Source: Candidatus Methanoflexus mossambicus (GTDB taxonomy: Archaea > Methanobacteriota > Methanobacteria > Methanobacteriales > Methanobacteriaceae). Taken from it: a stretch of DNA of 49,670 nt. Below, piece by piece: positions 33,956 through 42,368 of this stretch (its first letter is position 1; each line of letters starts with the position of its first letter). The DNA lies in assembly GCA_031261915.1 (NCBI GenBank), contig JAISIT010000118.1, positions 1 through 49,670 of the forward strand, read 5' to 3'. Under the pieces are notes generated by a model that saw only the letters and a list, made by a program, of their open reading frames with translations, was not told the DNA's origin and did not search any database. The position numbers were made by a program, and so were the translations under genes.

Positions 33956-34978
33956 ATGAATAATAATGAAAAAAATGAATTTCAAAGTGATTTATCTTAT
34001 TTTACAGACAAATCATTAGCAAAAAATAAAAATAAAAATCTTGAATTCACATTCATTGATTTATTTTCTGGAATTGGTGGATTTAGATTAGCATTTGAAT
34101 CGATTGGTGGAAAATGTGTTTTTAGTAGTGATATAGATAAATGGGCTAATGAAACATATTTTTTAAATTTTGGAGAATATCCTAAAGGAAATATTGAAGA
34201 AATAAATGCTGATCAAATTCCAGATCATGATATTTTATGTGCTGGATTTCCATGCCAACCATTTAGCATTGGAGGATATAGAAAAGGTTTTTGTGATACA
34301 AGGGGAACTTTATTTTTTGAAATTGAACGAATTTTAAGAGATAAATTACCAAAAGCATTTATTTTAGAAAATGTTAAAGGTTTAATCAATCATGATAAAG
34401 GAAATACATTTAAAATAATTAAAAAATCATTAAAAAATTTAGGTTACAGTTTATTTTATGATGTTCTCAATTCAAAAGATTATGGGATTCCTCAAAATCG
34501 GGAAAGAATATATATTGTTGGATTTAAAGAAAAAATAAACAATTTTAAATTCCCAGAAAAAATAAATGAAAAAACTAATGCTATGAATGTTTTAGAGAAA
34601 AATTTAAATGGATTTTCAATTAGTGAAATAGCTGAAGGGCATCTAGAACATCATTTCGGAGATTATAAAAATAAAAAAAAGATCAAAAAACAATATCCTC
34701 TTTTCGCATCGGAAATAAGACCATCAAGATGTTCATTTAGAAATGATGGTATAAGTCCATGTTTGACTGCTAAAATGGGAACTGGTGGAAATAATGTTCC
34801 AATTTTAGTAGATGAAAAAAGAAAATTGTCTGTTAGAGAATGTTTAAGACTTCAAGGATTTCCTGAAAGTTATAAAATGAAAGAAAATTATTCTCAAAGC
34901 TATAAACAAATAGGAAATAGTGTTACAGTTCCAGTTATAAAATATATTGGAGAAAAAATGATAAAAACAATTTTTTAA
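33956..34978 (+). CDS. DNA (cytosine-5-)-methyltransferase, second of two
   Basis: A 340-residue m5C methyltransferase: FIDLFSGIGGFRLAFE (motif I, after a 28-residue lysine/asparagine-rich lead), CAGFPCQPFSIGG (IV), LENVKGL (VI), PQNRERIYIVGF (VIII), a short target-recognition region, RECLRLQGFPESY (IX) and QIGNSVTVPVI (X). It is only distantly similar to the upstream enzyme, so it is not a recent duplicate. It ends 2 bp from the facing nuclease genes. With its neighbour it fits a type II system recognising a non-palindromic site. Confidence 0.93.
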   Translation: MNNNEKNEFQSDLSYFTDKSLAKNKNKNLEFTFIDLFSGIGGFRLAFESIGGKCVFSSDIDKWANETYFLNFGEYPKGNIEEINADQIPDHDILCAGFPCQPFSIGGYRKGFCDTRGTLFFEIERILRDKLPKAFILENVKGLINHDKGNTFKIIKKSLKNLGYSLFYDVLNSKDYGIPQNRERIYIVGFKEKINNFKFPEKINEKTNAMNVLEKNLNGFSISEIAEGHLEHHFGDYKNKKKIKKQYPLFASEIRPSRCSFRNDGISPCLTAKMGTGGNNVPILVDEKRKLSVRECLRLQGFPESYKMKENYSQSYKQIGNSVTVPVIKYIGEKMIKTIF

Positions 34979-34980
34979 TT

Positions 34981-35754
34981 TTATTTTGGTTTTAAAACAA
35001 TTGTAAAATCTCCTCTACTTCGACCTGACCCAGTTGTAACTGAAAATGGAATTTTACAACTATTTTTCAATTCTCCTTTTTCAAATAAGTAATGGGCTGT
35101 GTAAGGTTCTTCAAAATTACCAATTCCCTGAAAAACAAAGTTAGAAATGTTTTCATCAGTTTGTATAATATTTGAAATTTTTTTTATAGCATATTTTTTT
35201 ATTAATTTTGCATCATTCAAATTAAAATCTTTTTGATTCTTGGAAATTTCCAACCCTTTGTTTAAAAAAAATGATAAAACATTATTTAAATCTGTATTCC
35301 AACCTTCAATAACTTTAAAATTTTTATTGAAATCTTTTTCATTTTTAGAATATAACGATGCTCCAGCACCAAGCTCATAATTATCAAAAATTTTCTTAAA
35401 TGTTGTTGGTGTGAATTTTTGGATTGTATAACTTTTAGAGTCTGAAAGTTTAACTGATATTCCAGTTTTTGTTATAGGTGTGAGATCATACTTTTCTATT
35501 TGAGTATCGTCCACATAATAATCTATTTTTTCAAGAATATGATTATCAATTTTGCCTTTAGCGATAAAAATATCTGCTTTTGGAAAAACTTTATATTTAC
35601 TTATCTTTCCTTTTTGTTGTGTTTTAACATGAACTGCAAAGTGTGTTTTAAAATCTAAGTTCAATATTTTCCATAAATCTGATTGCTTTTGATTCAATTT
35701 TTTTACAAAAGCAACTTCTTCATCAGTTCCTTCTTTGGTTCCACGATTAGCCAT
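34981..35754 (-). CDS. Restriction endonuclease subunit candidate (second gene)
   Basis: A 257-residue protein that I do not recognise by name. It carries a PD-(D/E)xK-like arrangement: KADIFIAKG (Asp) followed about 35 residues later by GISVKLSDSKSYTIQKF (the x-K position in SVK). The C-terminus is basic (TGSGRSRGDFTIVLKPK). The start at 35754 (MANRGTKEG) follows GGGAG and overlaps the upstream gene by 8 bp; the longer version from 35775 lies inside the other gene. The position facing two m5C methyltransferases makes a cognate nuclease subunit the best reading. Confidence 0.65.
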   Translation of the reverse strand: MANRGTKEGTDEEVAFVKKLNQKQSDLWKILNLDFKTHFAVHVKTQQKGKISKYKVFPKADIFIAKGKIDNHILEKIDYYVDDTQIEKYDLTPITKTGISVKLSDSKSYTIQKFTPTTFKKIFDNYELGAGASLYSKNEKDFNKNFKVIEGWNTDLNNVLSFFLNKGLEISKNQKDFNLNDAKLIKKYAIKKISNIIQTDENISNFVFQGIGNFEEPYTAHYLFEKGELKNSCKIPFSVTTGSGRSRGDFTIVLKPK

Positions 35755-36487
35755 ATTTATTCTCCCAAATTTCATTTAAATCATTAGCTATAGATCCCCA
35801 TTTTAGTTGTATCACTCCTCTTCTATTTTCAGTTTTATTTCCTCCTTTTATGTTTCTATTCCATGCTTGAAAAGTTAATTTACTCATACCAATAGAAGAT
35901 GTAGGTTGTTTTAAAAGCCATTCAATTGTATCATTTATAGAAATACCAATACCCTCTTCACAGGTTCCATAATAAATATAATCGGGTTCAATTACACTTT
36001 CTGTTCCTTTAATTAAAAAACGGCTTATTAATTCTTCTTTATGTTCATTAAAAAAATTATTTATATCTTCAATTATTTTCGGATAATTTTTCTTTAATTC
36101 TCGTGCATTTAAACGATTTTTAATTTCTCCAGTTCCATCAATTGTTCCATCACCCCAAATATAAAATCTTAAACTATTTGCCGTGTTTTTATCAAGATTA
36201 TACTCTTTTTTTAAAAAATCAATAAATACTTCAAGTTTTTCTTGATGGATACTATTACCACTACCTTTTTTCACACTTACAAAATGTCTTTCATCATTGA
36301 TTTTAATACAAATATCTGATTTTTCTACTCCTGTAATTTTACATGCATAAACAGTATCAGCATTATTAATTTTTGATTTAAACATAACATTTAATAATTT
36401 TGTCATGTTTTGATTTAGATCTTTAAATTTTCGTTTATTTAAATAATTTACAATTTGATGTTCATTTTCAAATCCATCTTTGCTCAT
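35747..36487 (-). CDS. Restriction endonuclease subunit candidate (first gene)
   Basis: A 246-residue protein with a PD-(D/E)xK-like core: ITGVEKSDICIKINDERHF then VSVKKGSGNSIHQEK, resembling the D...SVK block of the neighbouring gene and so suggesting two related subunits. The later part (FYIWGDGTIDGTGEI, LTFQAWNRNIKGGNK) may bind DNA. ATG 36487 is preferred over 36499 because GGAG lies six bases upstream. It overlaps the second gene by 8 bp (ATGGCTAA), so the subunits are probably made in equal amounts. A single large enzyme split in two is an alternative. Confidence 0.65.
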   Translation of the reverse strand: MSKDGFENEHQIVNYLNKRKFKDLNQNMTKLLNVMFKSKINNADTVYACKITGVEKSDICIKINDERHFVSVKKGSGNSIHQEKLEVFIDFLKKEYNLDKNTANSLRFYIWGDGTIDGTGEIKNRLNARELKKNYPKIIEDINNFFNEHKEELISRFLIKGTESVIEPDYIYYGTCEEGIGISINDTIEWLLKQPTSSIGMSKLTFQAWNRNIKGGNKTENRRGVIQLKWGSIANDLNEIWENKYG

Positions 36488-36636
36488 ATTAAACTCCATA
36501 ATTATTCTTTTTGTTAAACTACATACAAATAAATAAGCATATAATTTAAATTTTTAGTATTATTTGTCGTGTTTATTAATGAAATATTTATTATATTTGC
36601 ATATTTGTATATTTAAATATTTTTATATTTTGATTG

Positions 36637-38103
36637 TTATTTTGAATTAATTATTTTCATAAAGTCATAAATCTCATAATCTTCAATATTTTCAATAATT
36701 TTTAATTTATCAATATTATATTGTGGATTTAAAGTTTTAAATTTATCTAAAATATCGTTTTTATTAAATTTATTTTTTCCTTCGCCTTTAGGATTTAAAG
36801 TCATTTTTTCTATTGTCTTTCCATTTTTAAATTTTAAAATTACTTTTGAAGGTCGTTTTGGATATAATTTATTTAAATTTTCATCTTCAACAATTATAAT
36901 TTTACTTAAAATATTATTAATTTCATTATTAATTTCATTATTAATTTCATAACCAGTATTAATGGTTTTAGTTATTAAATTAATATTTAAATCTCCAAAT
37001 AATAATGAAATGGCTATTGAATAAGCTAAACTTTGTCTAAGCTCTTCTTTGTTTTTAGGAGTATAATTGTTATGTTGTGAAGCTATTTTATAAGTTTTAA
37101 CAATAATTTTATCAATATTTTTTATTGATTTATAATATTCTTCTGTATTTCTGTTAATTTCATTAAAAATTTCAATACTTGATTCAATTGAGGAATGTAA
37201 ATGTCTACAAACAGGATATTTCTTTAAATAAACATCATTTATATGAAATTTTCCAAGATTATTTGATAAATAGCTATTTAAATCTTTTTCAGTTTTATTG
37301 GTTTTTTCTTCAATATCATTAAAATTTTTAATATTTTCATAAGATTTAATACTCATTGCTTTTAAAAATCCTTCATTTCCATCAATAATAGATTCAACGC
37401 CAGTAAAACCCTTTTTTGCTAAAAATCCACATTTTATTCCATTTGAAACTGCATTTCCAGCATGTAATGCTTTCCCCATGCTGCCTCCATGATCAGATTC
37501 CAATAAACCTGCAGCTGTTGTTCCACATAGCCCTAAACAATTTATCATTTGCTTTTTATTAAGTTTTAATAACTTTCCAGCTGTTGCTCCAGCAGCTATT
37601 GTTCCAATTGTGCCTGTGCTATGAAATCCTTGATTTCTATGTTCTGGATTTGCTAAAATTGAAAGAACAATAGCTATTTCATATCCTCCAACAATTGCTT
37701 CTAAAAATTCTTCTCCATTTCTATTTTTAAATTCTGAAATAGCTATTGCTGTAGAAAATACTGTAGATCCTGGGTGAATTTGTCCTAAAGAATGCCCATC
37801 ATCTAAATCTAAAGTGTGTGATGCAATTCCATTAATAAATCCTCTATTTATTGGATTTTTAGTTTCATTAAATATTATGTAATCATTATTTTGAGCATTA
37901 TTGGATTTATGGGAAGAGGTATATTGATTAAGTTCATTTATTGTTTTAATAGCTATTTGTGTGCTTTCTTCTTCCATTCCTCTAAATGTATTTCCAAGAT
38001 AATCTAAAAATAATAGTTTTCCATTATTAATAACTTTTTTTGATATTTTAGAATATTTTAAAGTTATAATAAAATCTGCAAAATTTTCTATTATCATTTT
38101 CAT
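36637..38103 (-). CDS. MmgE/PrpD-family protein
   Basis: A 488-residue protein of the MmgE/PrpD family, which includes 2-methylcitrate dehydratase and the immune-responsive cis-aconitate decarboxylase. Motifs: LLFLDYLGNTFRG near the start, NGIASHTLDLDDGH (about 92-105), HPGSTVFSTAIAISE, GGYEIAIVL, GFHSTGTIGTIAAGATAGKLL (about 157-177), GLCGTTAAGLLESDHGGSMGKALHAG and KKYPVCRHLHSSIE. The C-terminal part holds a low-complexity NEINNEINNEIN insert. The reaction in this organism is not evident. Alternative ATG 38097 is close. Confidence 0.88.
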   Translation of the reverse strand: MKMIIENFADFIITLKYSKISKKVINNGKLLFLDYLGNTFRGMEEESTQIAIKTINELNQYTSSHKSNNAQNNDYIIFNETKNPINRGFINGIASHTLDLDDGHSLGQIHPGSTVFSTAIAISEFKNRNGEEFLEAIVGGYEIAIVLSILANPEHRNQGFHSTGTIGTIAAGATAGKLLKLNKKQMINCLGLCGTTAAGLLESDHGGSMGKALHAGNAVSNGIKCGFLAKKGFTGVESIIDGNEGFLKAMSIKSYENIKNFNDIEEKTNKTEKDLNSYLSNNLGKFHINDVYLKKYPVCRHLHSSIESSIEIFNEINRNTEEYYKSIKNIDKIIVKTYKIASQHNNYTPKNKEELRQSLAYSIAISLLFGDLNINLITKTINTGYEINNEINNEINNILSKIIIVEDENLNKLYPKRPSKVILKFKNGKTIEKMTLNPKGEGKNKFNKNDILDKFKTLNPQYNIDKLKIIENIEDYEIYDFMKIINSK

Positions 38104-38760
38104 AGCTTTTTTTTTGATTATTATGAATTATTTGATTTAATTAATTATTAATTTATTTAAACTTTATAGTCCATAAATTAAATTCATCATAATTATATTT
38201 ATATATTTTATTATCTATTTTAGCAAGTTATTAACTATTTTAATAATCTATATGTATTATTTTTTCTCATGAATAATACTATTTTATATATATGGAAAAT
38301 CAATATAGTTATAAGTAATAAAAAAAGTTTAATGAGTAATATATTTTAAATATTGATTATATTTTTTTATATTTAAACATATATGATATTATTGCTAATG
38401 TCAAAAATTATTAAAAAAAAGTTATATTGAAATATAAAATTTAGAAAAAGAATTAAAAATATGAAAGTTAGGAAGTATAAAATAACTTCCTATCATACAT
38501 ACAACATACATTTTAAAGTTTAAAATTCATAGTATTTAAATATATGGATTGTTTTAATTTTATTTGAAAATAAAATTTTAAATAAAAATTTTTAATAATC
38601 GGTTATATGTTTTAATAATTGTGGATTGTATCTTTGAAGTAAGAAAAAGCAGTTAAATCATTGTTTAATTGGGTAAAATGCAGTAATGTGATTTTACAAA
38701 TCTGGAAGTCATACATACAACATTAATCGTCTGGCTTTACTAAATACGGAGGTTTCCATT
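38104..38760. other. AT-rich gap with a hairpin and a spaced 15-bp direct repeat
   Basis: No gene is seen up to the short peptide at 38761. AGGAAGT and ACTTCCT (38470-38491) form a hairpin. The 15-mer tcatacatacaacat occurs at 38493-38507, directly after the hairpin, and again at 38709-38723. The region from about 38610 on is less AT-rich than the rest and looks like an imported leader. A minus-strand TATA-like sequence for the MmgE gene lies at about 38190-38210. Confidence 0.55.
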
Positions 38761-38850
38761 ATGGATGTGATCCAATTATTGAGTTTAGTGCTGACTATTC
38801 TTCTAATAATCTGGACTTTCATTCAAATTGTCACTTCATTTAAAAAATAA
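38761..38850 (+). CDS. 29-residue hydrophobic membrane peptide
   Basis: The frame encodes one membrane helix (MDVIQLLSLVLTILLIIW, continuing TFIQIV) ending with TSFKK. A strong ribosome binding site GGAGG lies at 38748-38752, eight bases before the ATG. The shape (short, one helix, Lys end) matches type I toxin and holin-like toxin peptides of Firmicutes, such as TxpA-like peptides. The base composition is richer in G/C than the surroundings. No antisense RNA can be shown from sequence. Nothing similar is annotated nearby. Confidence 0.55.
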   Translation: MDVIQLLSLVLTILLIIWTFIQIVTSFKK

Positions 38851-38950
38851 AACCTACGACTTCGAAATATGATCCACAAATAATTATTTTGATATATTGA
38901 TTTTATAACTTTAATTTTTACAATCAGAATATTAAAAAATATTTTTTTAA

Positions 38951-39158
38951 AGAGGCTGTCCCACAATTAGTATTTTTAAAAAATCATTAAAATAAATTTC
39001 AATATAACTAAGTATTAATTGAATTAATTAAAAATAAATAGATTAATGGCTTTATTTTTTAAAAATAAGACATTTAAATTAATTATAACTTATTTTAGTA
39101 ATTTTAATAACTTTAATTTTTCATGAAAAATGCAATTTTGTTTTGTGGGACAGCATCT
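38951..39158. mobile_element. 208-bp MITE with 16-bp inverted ends
   Basis: Left end AGAGGCTGTCCCACAA (38951-38966) and right end, reverse-complemented, AGATGCTGTCCCACAA (39143-39158), one mismatch. The ends resemble GAGGCTGTCCCA-type termini common in IS1182-family elements. The inside is AT-rich with no coding frame. No clear target duplication is visible beyond AA. A transposase must come from elsewhere. Confidence 0.82.
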
Positions 39159-39395
39159 AAAATGAAAAATAATGAATAAAAATAATTTTAAAAAAGAATT
39201 AAAAATTCGCAATCCTAAAATCTCATATTTTATCCTCAAAAGTAAAGAGATATTTCCTAAAACAATTGTTTAAGTTGGATTTGGTCTTATTTTTTTAGTT
39301 GTTGATAAAAATAGATGTTTTAATTCATTGAATATGAAAAAATGCTGTGAAATTTATAGGGATTTAATAATATGAGTATTAAATGAAATAATTCA

Positions 39396-39634
39396 ATGAC
39401 ATTTTTTGATTTAAAATCAGATAAGTGTATAAGTAAAAGTTATTTGGAAAAATTTAATTTAAAAATAGCAAGTAATCAAAAAACTAATTTAAAAATTAAT
39501 TATACTGATATTGAAAAATTTATAGCTATTCAAACATCTGATAGTATTTCTGGTGCAGTTTTAAAAATGTTTTGGATAAAGATAATTCTTCTTTGGAATT
39601 ATTAAAAAATAAGCATAAAATAATTGAGTATTAA
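39396..39634 (+). pseudogene. Frameshifted small gene remnant
   Basis: Two frames together give one protein-like reading: from ATG 39396 (MTFFDLKSDKCISKSYLEKF ... DIEKFIAIQTSDSISGAVLK) and, after a frameshift near 39570, VLDKDNSSLELLKNKHKIIEY to a TAA at 39632-39634. I do not recognise the family. It lies next to a MITE in a gene-poor stretch, so a decayed mobile gene is plausible. Without the frameshift idea the first frame alone would encode 69 residues. Confidence 0.35.
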
Positions 39635-39642
39635 CTGTTTTG

Positions 39643-39705
39643 CCTTAAAGACACTTTTACTCATTTAAGAGCTTGGTTGTCTAATGGCAACACAGGTCTT
39701 TAAGG
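39643..39705. ncRNA. Possible structured RNA or terminator
   Basis: CCTTAAAGAC (39643-39652) pairs perfectly with GTCTTTAAGG (39696-39705). Between them GTTG and CAAC around tctaatgg form an inner hairpin, and CTC/GAG around atttaa a second short one, giving a three-arm shape. The stretch is richer in G/C than its surroundings, and a T run (gtttttttaac) follows at about 39729. It is not a tRNA: acceptor length and T-arm are wrong. It could also be a bidirectional terminator between 39634 and the radical SAM gene. Confidence 0.35.
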
Positions 39706-39768
39706 TCTTACTGAACATAATATTATTGTTTTTTTAACTATTTAAACTTTTCATTTTAATTATGGGAT

Positions 39769-41526
39769 TTAGTCACTATTTTCCATATTTTTAAGTTCTC
39801 TTTTCAAATATCTATCTGTAACACTAACATTTATATTTTTCCAAGGTAAATTCTCGTTTATATTATGTTCTGTTAGATATTTTTTCCATAAATTGAAATC
39901 TAAATTCAATTTATTGATATTTTCGAGAGTATCATTATTTAAAACAGTTGGAATTGATTTTTCAATTAATTCTCCAATTTCCCGTCCTTTAGTTGATAAA
40001 ACATATTGAATTAATCCAAATCGAGGGGAATCAAATTTAATATTTATTTTGTCATTTATTTTATCTGTTTTAGTTATTTTATTGCTTATTTTATATGTTT
40101 TATTGCTTATTTTGTTTTTTTTATTGTTTTTATTCTGTGTTTTATTTGTTTTATTGTTTTTATTTGATAGTTTTAAATTTTTTTGAAGGATTTTATATTT
40201 AGATTTAATATCATTTAAATTATAGCTTGTCCATTGAAATGGAGTGTGTGCTTTAGGAATTAATGGATTAATTGAGAATTTAAACTTAGATTTTGGGTTA
40301 ATTTCATTTTTCATATTGTTTAAATATTTAATATATTCTGAAAGTTCTTCAATATCTTCTTTTGTTTCATTCATTATTCCGATTAAAAAATAAAATTTAA
40401 TATTAAAATCAAGATTTAATGCATTTTCAATGACTTCAAAGATTTTTTTATCACTTATATCTTTATTCAATGATTTTCGAAGAGAATATATTGATTCTGG
40501 GGCTAATGTAATTGATTTTGCTCCACTTTCCTTTAAATTAATTAATATTTCTTTTGTAAGTGATTCTATTCTTATTGATGGTGTTGAAACTTTAAATCCT
40601 TCTTTTAATAGTTTTTTTGTAAGTGTTTCTATTTGAGAGTAATCTGAAACAGATGGACCAATAAGTGATACTTTATTTATTCCTGTATTGTTTCTTGCTT
40701 CTTTTGCTACGGACATTAACTTTTTTAAAGAAGTTTCTCGCATAGGACGATACATATATCCACTCATACAGAATCTACATCCTCGAATACAACCTCTTGA
40801 TACATTTAATAAAATGGAATTCCCAAGTGAGGGTAAATATTCTTCATCATTGGTTTTAACAACTATTGGATTTGTTATATGCCATGCGTTATCCATATCT
40901 TTTACAATAGCTATTTCTGACTTTTTATCGTAGATATAAACTCCTTTAATATCTAAATATGCATCTAAATCATAAGGATTTTCAAGGGAGTTATACCTAT
41001 CTAAAAAATTATTTAAAACTTCTTCTGCTTCTCCAAGTATAAATATGTCAATAAAATCACTAATTGGGAGAGGATTAGATGTGACACAAGGTCCTCCAGC
41101 AATTATAAGTGGATATTCAGAGTCATTTGTTTTATTTCTTTTAGTCGTTTTATTTCTTTTAATTGTTTTATTTTTGTCATTGGAGTTGTTTGTTTTGTTT
41201 TCATTTGCTTTATTTTCACGTTCTTCTCTTTTTAATGGAATCCCATTTAGTTTTAATAGCTTTAACATATTAAAATAGTCTTGTTCATATTGTATTGTAA
41301 AGCTAACAATATCAAAATCTTTTAAAGAGCTATTTGTTTCTACACTTTTAGGATTTGGATAAATAACTCTCTCACAATAGCTATCTTCTCGTGAATTAAC
41401 CATATCATAAATTATTTGATAACCTAAAGAGGACATAGCTATTCGGTAGATATTAGGGTAACAAGAAGCAAATCGGATATTAACTTTTCTTGGATTTTTA
41501 ATTATTACATTTTCTTCATATATCAT
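39769..41526 (-). CDS. B12-binding-type radical SAM protein
   Basis: A 585-residue radical SAM enzyme. The N-terminal 200 residues have a B12-binding-like Rossmann pattern (VNIRFASCYPNIYRIAMSS, FDIVSFTIQYEQDYFNML, PLIIAGGPCVTSNPLPISDF, FILGEAEEVL). The Fe-S motif is GCIRGCRFCMSG (C-x3-C-x2-C, about residue 245). Downstream ITLAPESIYSLRKSLNK and FKFSINPLIPKAHTPFQW fit the large TIGR03960-like group. Two low-complexity inserts of K, N and T (about 110-130 and 440-480) are unusual. The substrate is unknown. The gene is alone on the minus strand. Confidence 0.87.
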   Translation of the reverse strand: MIYEENVIIKNPRKVNIRFASCYPNIYRIAMSSLGYQIIYDMVNSREDSYCERVIYPNPKSVETNSSLKDFDIVSFTIQYEQDYFNMLKLLKLNGIPLKREERENKANENKTNNSNDKNKTIKRNKTTKRNKTNDSEYPLIIAGGPCVTSNPLPISDFIDIFILGEAEEVLNNFLDRYNSLENPYDLDAYLDIKGVYIYDKKSEIAIVKDMDNAWHITNPIVVKTNDEEYLPSLGNSILLNVSRGCIRGCRFCMSGYMYRPMRETSLKKLMSVAKEARNNTGINKVSLIGPSVSDYSQIETLTKKLLKEGFKVSTPSIRIESLTKEILINLKESGAKSITLAPESIYSLRKSLNKDISDKKIFEVIENALNLDFNIKFYFLIGIMNETKEDIEELSEYIKYLNNMKNEINPKSKFKFSINPLIPKAHTPFQWTSYNLNDIKSKYKILQKNLKLSNKNNKTNKTQNKNNKKNKISNKTYKISNKITKTDKINDKINIKFDSPRFGLIQYVLSTKGREIGELIEKSIPTVLNNDTLENINKLNLDFNLWKKYLTEHNINENLPWKNINVSVTDRYLKRELKNMENSD

Positions 41527-41782
41527 GTAAAAAAAGAGTTTTATATAAAAAATAATTAAAATTTATTATAAATTATTAAATATAATTGAGTTATAACATT
41601 TAATTGAGTTATAATTTAAAAATAGGTATATATTATTTAAATTTAATTTTTTAAAAAAAACATTAAAAAACATTATTTAAACTAAAAATTAAGCAGTATA
41701 ATAACTGTTTATTAATATAAAATTATAAATTAAATAAAAAAATATAAATTAAATAAATAAAATATAAATTAAATTATATGAT

Positions 41783-41875
41783 CTATTCTTGATCTATCAT
41801 TTCACCGTAAACGATTTCAATTTCGCATCCTTTAGGACCACAACAGAAATGTTGTAAATCGAGTTCAATTAACAC
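41783..41875 (-). CDS. 30-residue cysteine-rich microprotein
   Basis: Minus-strand frame with GTG start and an ideal archaeal ribosome binding site GAGGTG (41881-41886). It encodes an N-terminal strand (LIELDLQHF), a CCGPKGC cluster, another strand (EIEIVYGE) and an acidic end (MIDQE), followed by TAG. The stretch has far more G/C than the surroundings, a sign of coding constraint. Three Cys and a His in a beta-hairpin setting suggest metal binding, but no partner or function is known. It is too short for most gene callers. Confidence 0.55.
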   Translation of the reverse strand: MLIELDLQHFCCGPKGCEIEIVYGEMIDQE

Positions 41876-41886
41876 TTTTTCACCTC

Positions 41887-42368
41887 TGATAAAGATTATA
41901 TCTATTTTAAAAATTTTAATACTTTTAAATATTTTATTAAATATTATTATTTAAATAATATTTCAATATTATATTATTTTATTAAATATAAATATTTTTT
42001 GTAATAAAAAAATTCTTTATAAACATTATTCACATACTTAATAATGGAATTATGAATATAAAAATAAAATACAAAATTTTTATAAAAAATTTTATATACT
42101 TTTGTACACATAACAATTGTTATAATATTGGATAATCAAATATATCTTTTATATTCTTTCATATTTTCTCTTATTTTCTGTTGAAATTGATTAAAATATG
42201 ATTAATATTAAATATTTCTAATTTTATTATTTTAAAATTCTTTAAATATTCTTAATATTATTATTTTAAATATAAATCATATAATTTTCAAATAAATCAT
42301 ATAATTTTAAATATAAATCATATATACTTATTTAAAAATAGTGTTTTTATAAAAATTTAGGTGATAGA
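41887..42368. other. AT-rich promoter region of the GMC oxidoreductase gene
   Basis: No gene is seen. Three copies of aaatcatata(attttaaat) occur at about 42262-42325. A TATA-like CATATATAC lies at about 42318-42326 and GGTGAT at 42360-42365 just before the ATG. The part before 42250 is A/T-rich with no clear structure. Confidence 0.6.

Noticed and set aside
39643-39705. tRNA gene
   Set aside because: The outer stem is 10 bp rather than 7, and there is no T-arm (GTTCGA) or CCA-compatible end. No tRNA was seen anywhere in the window.
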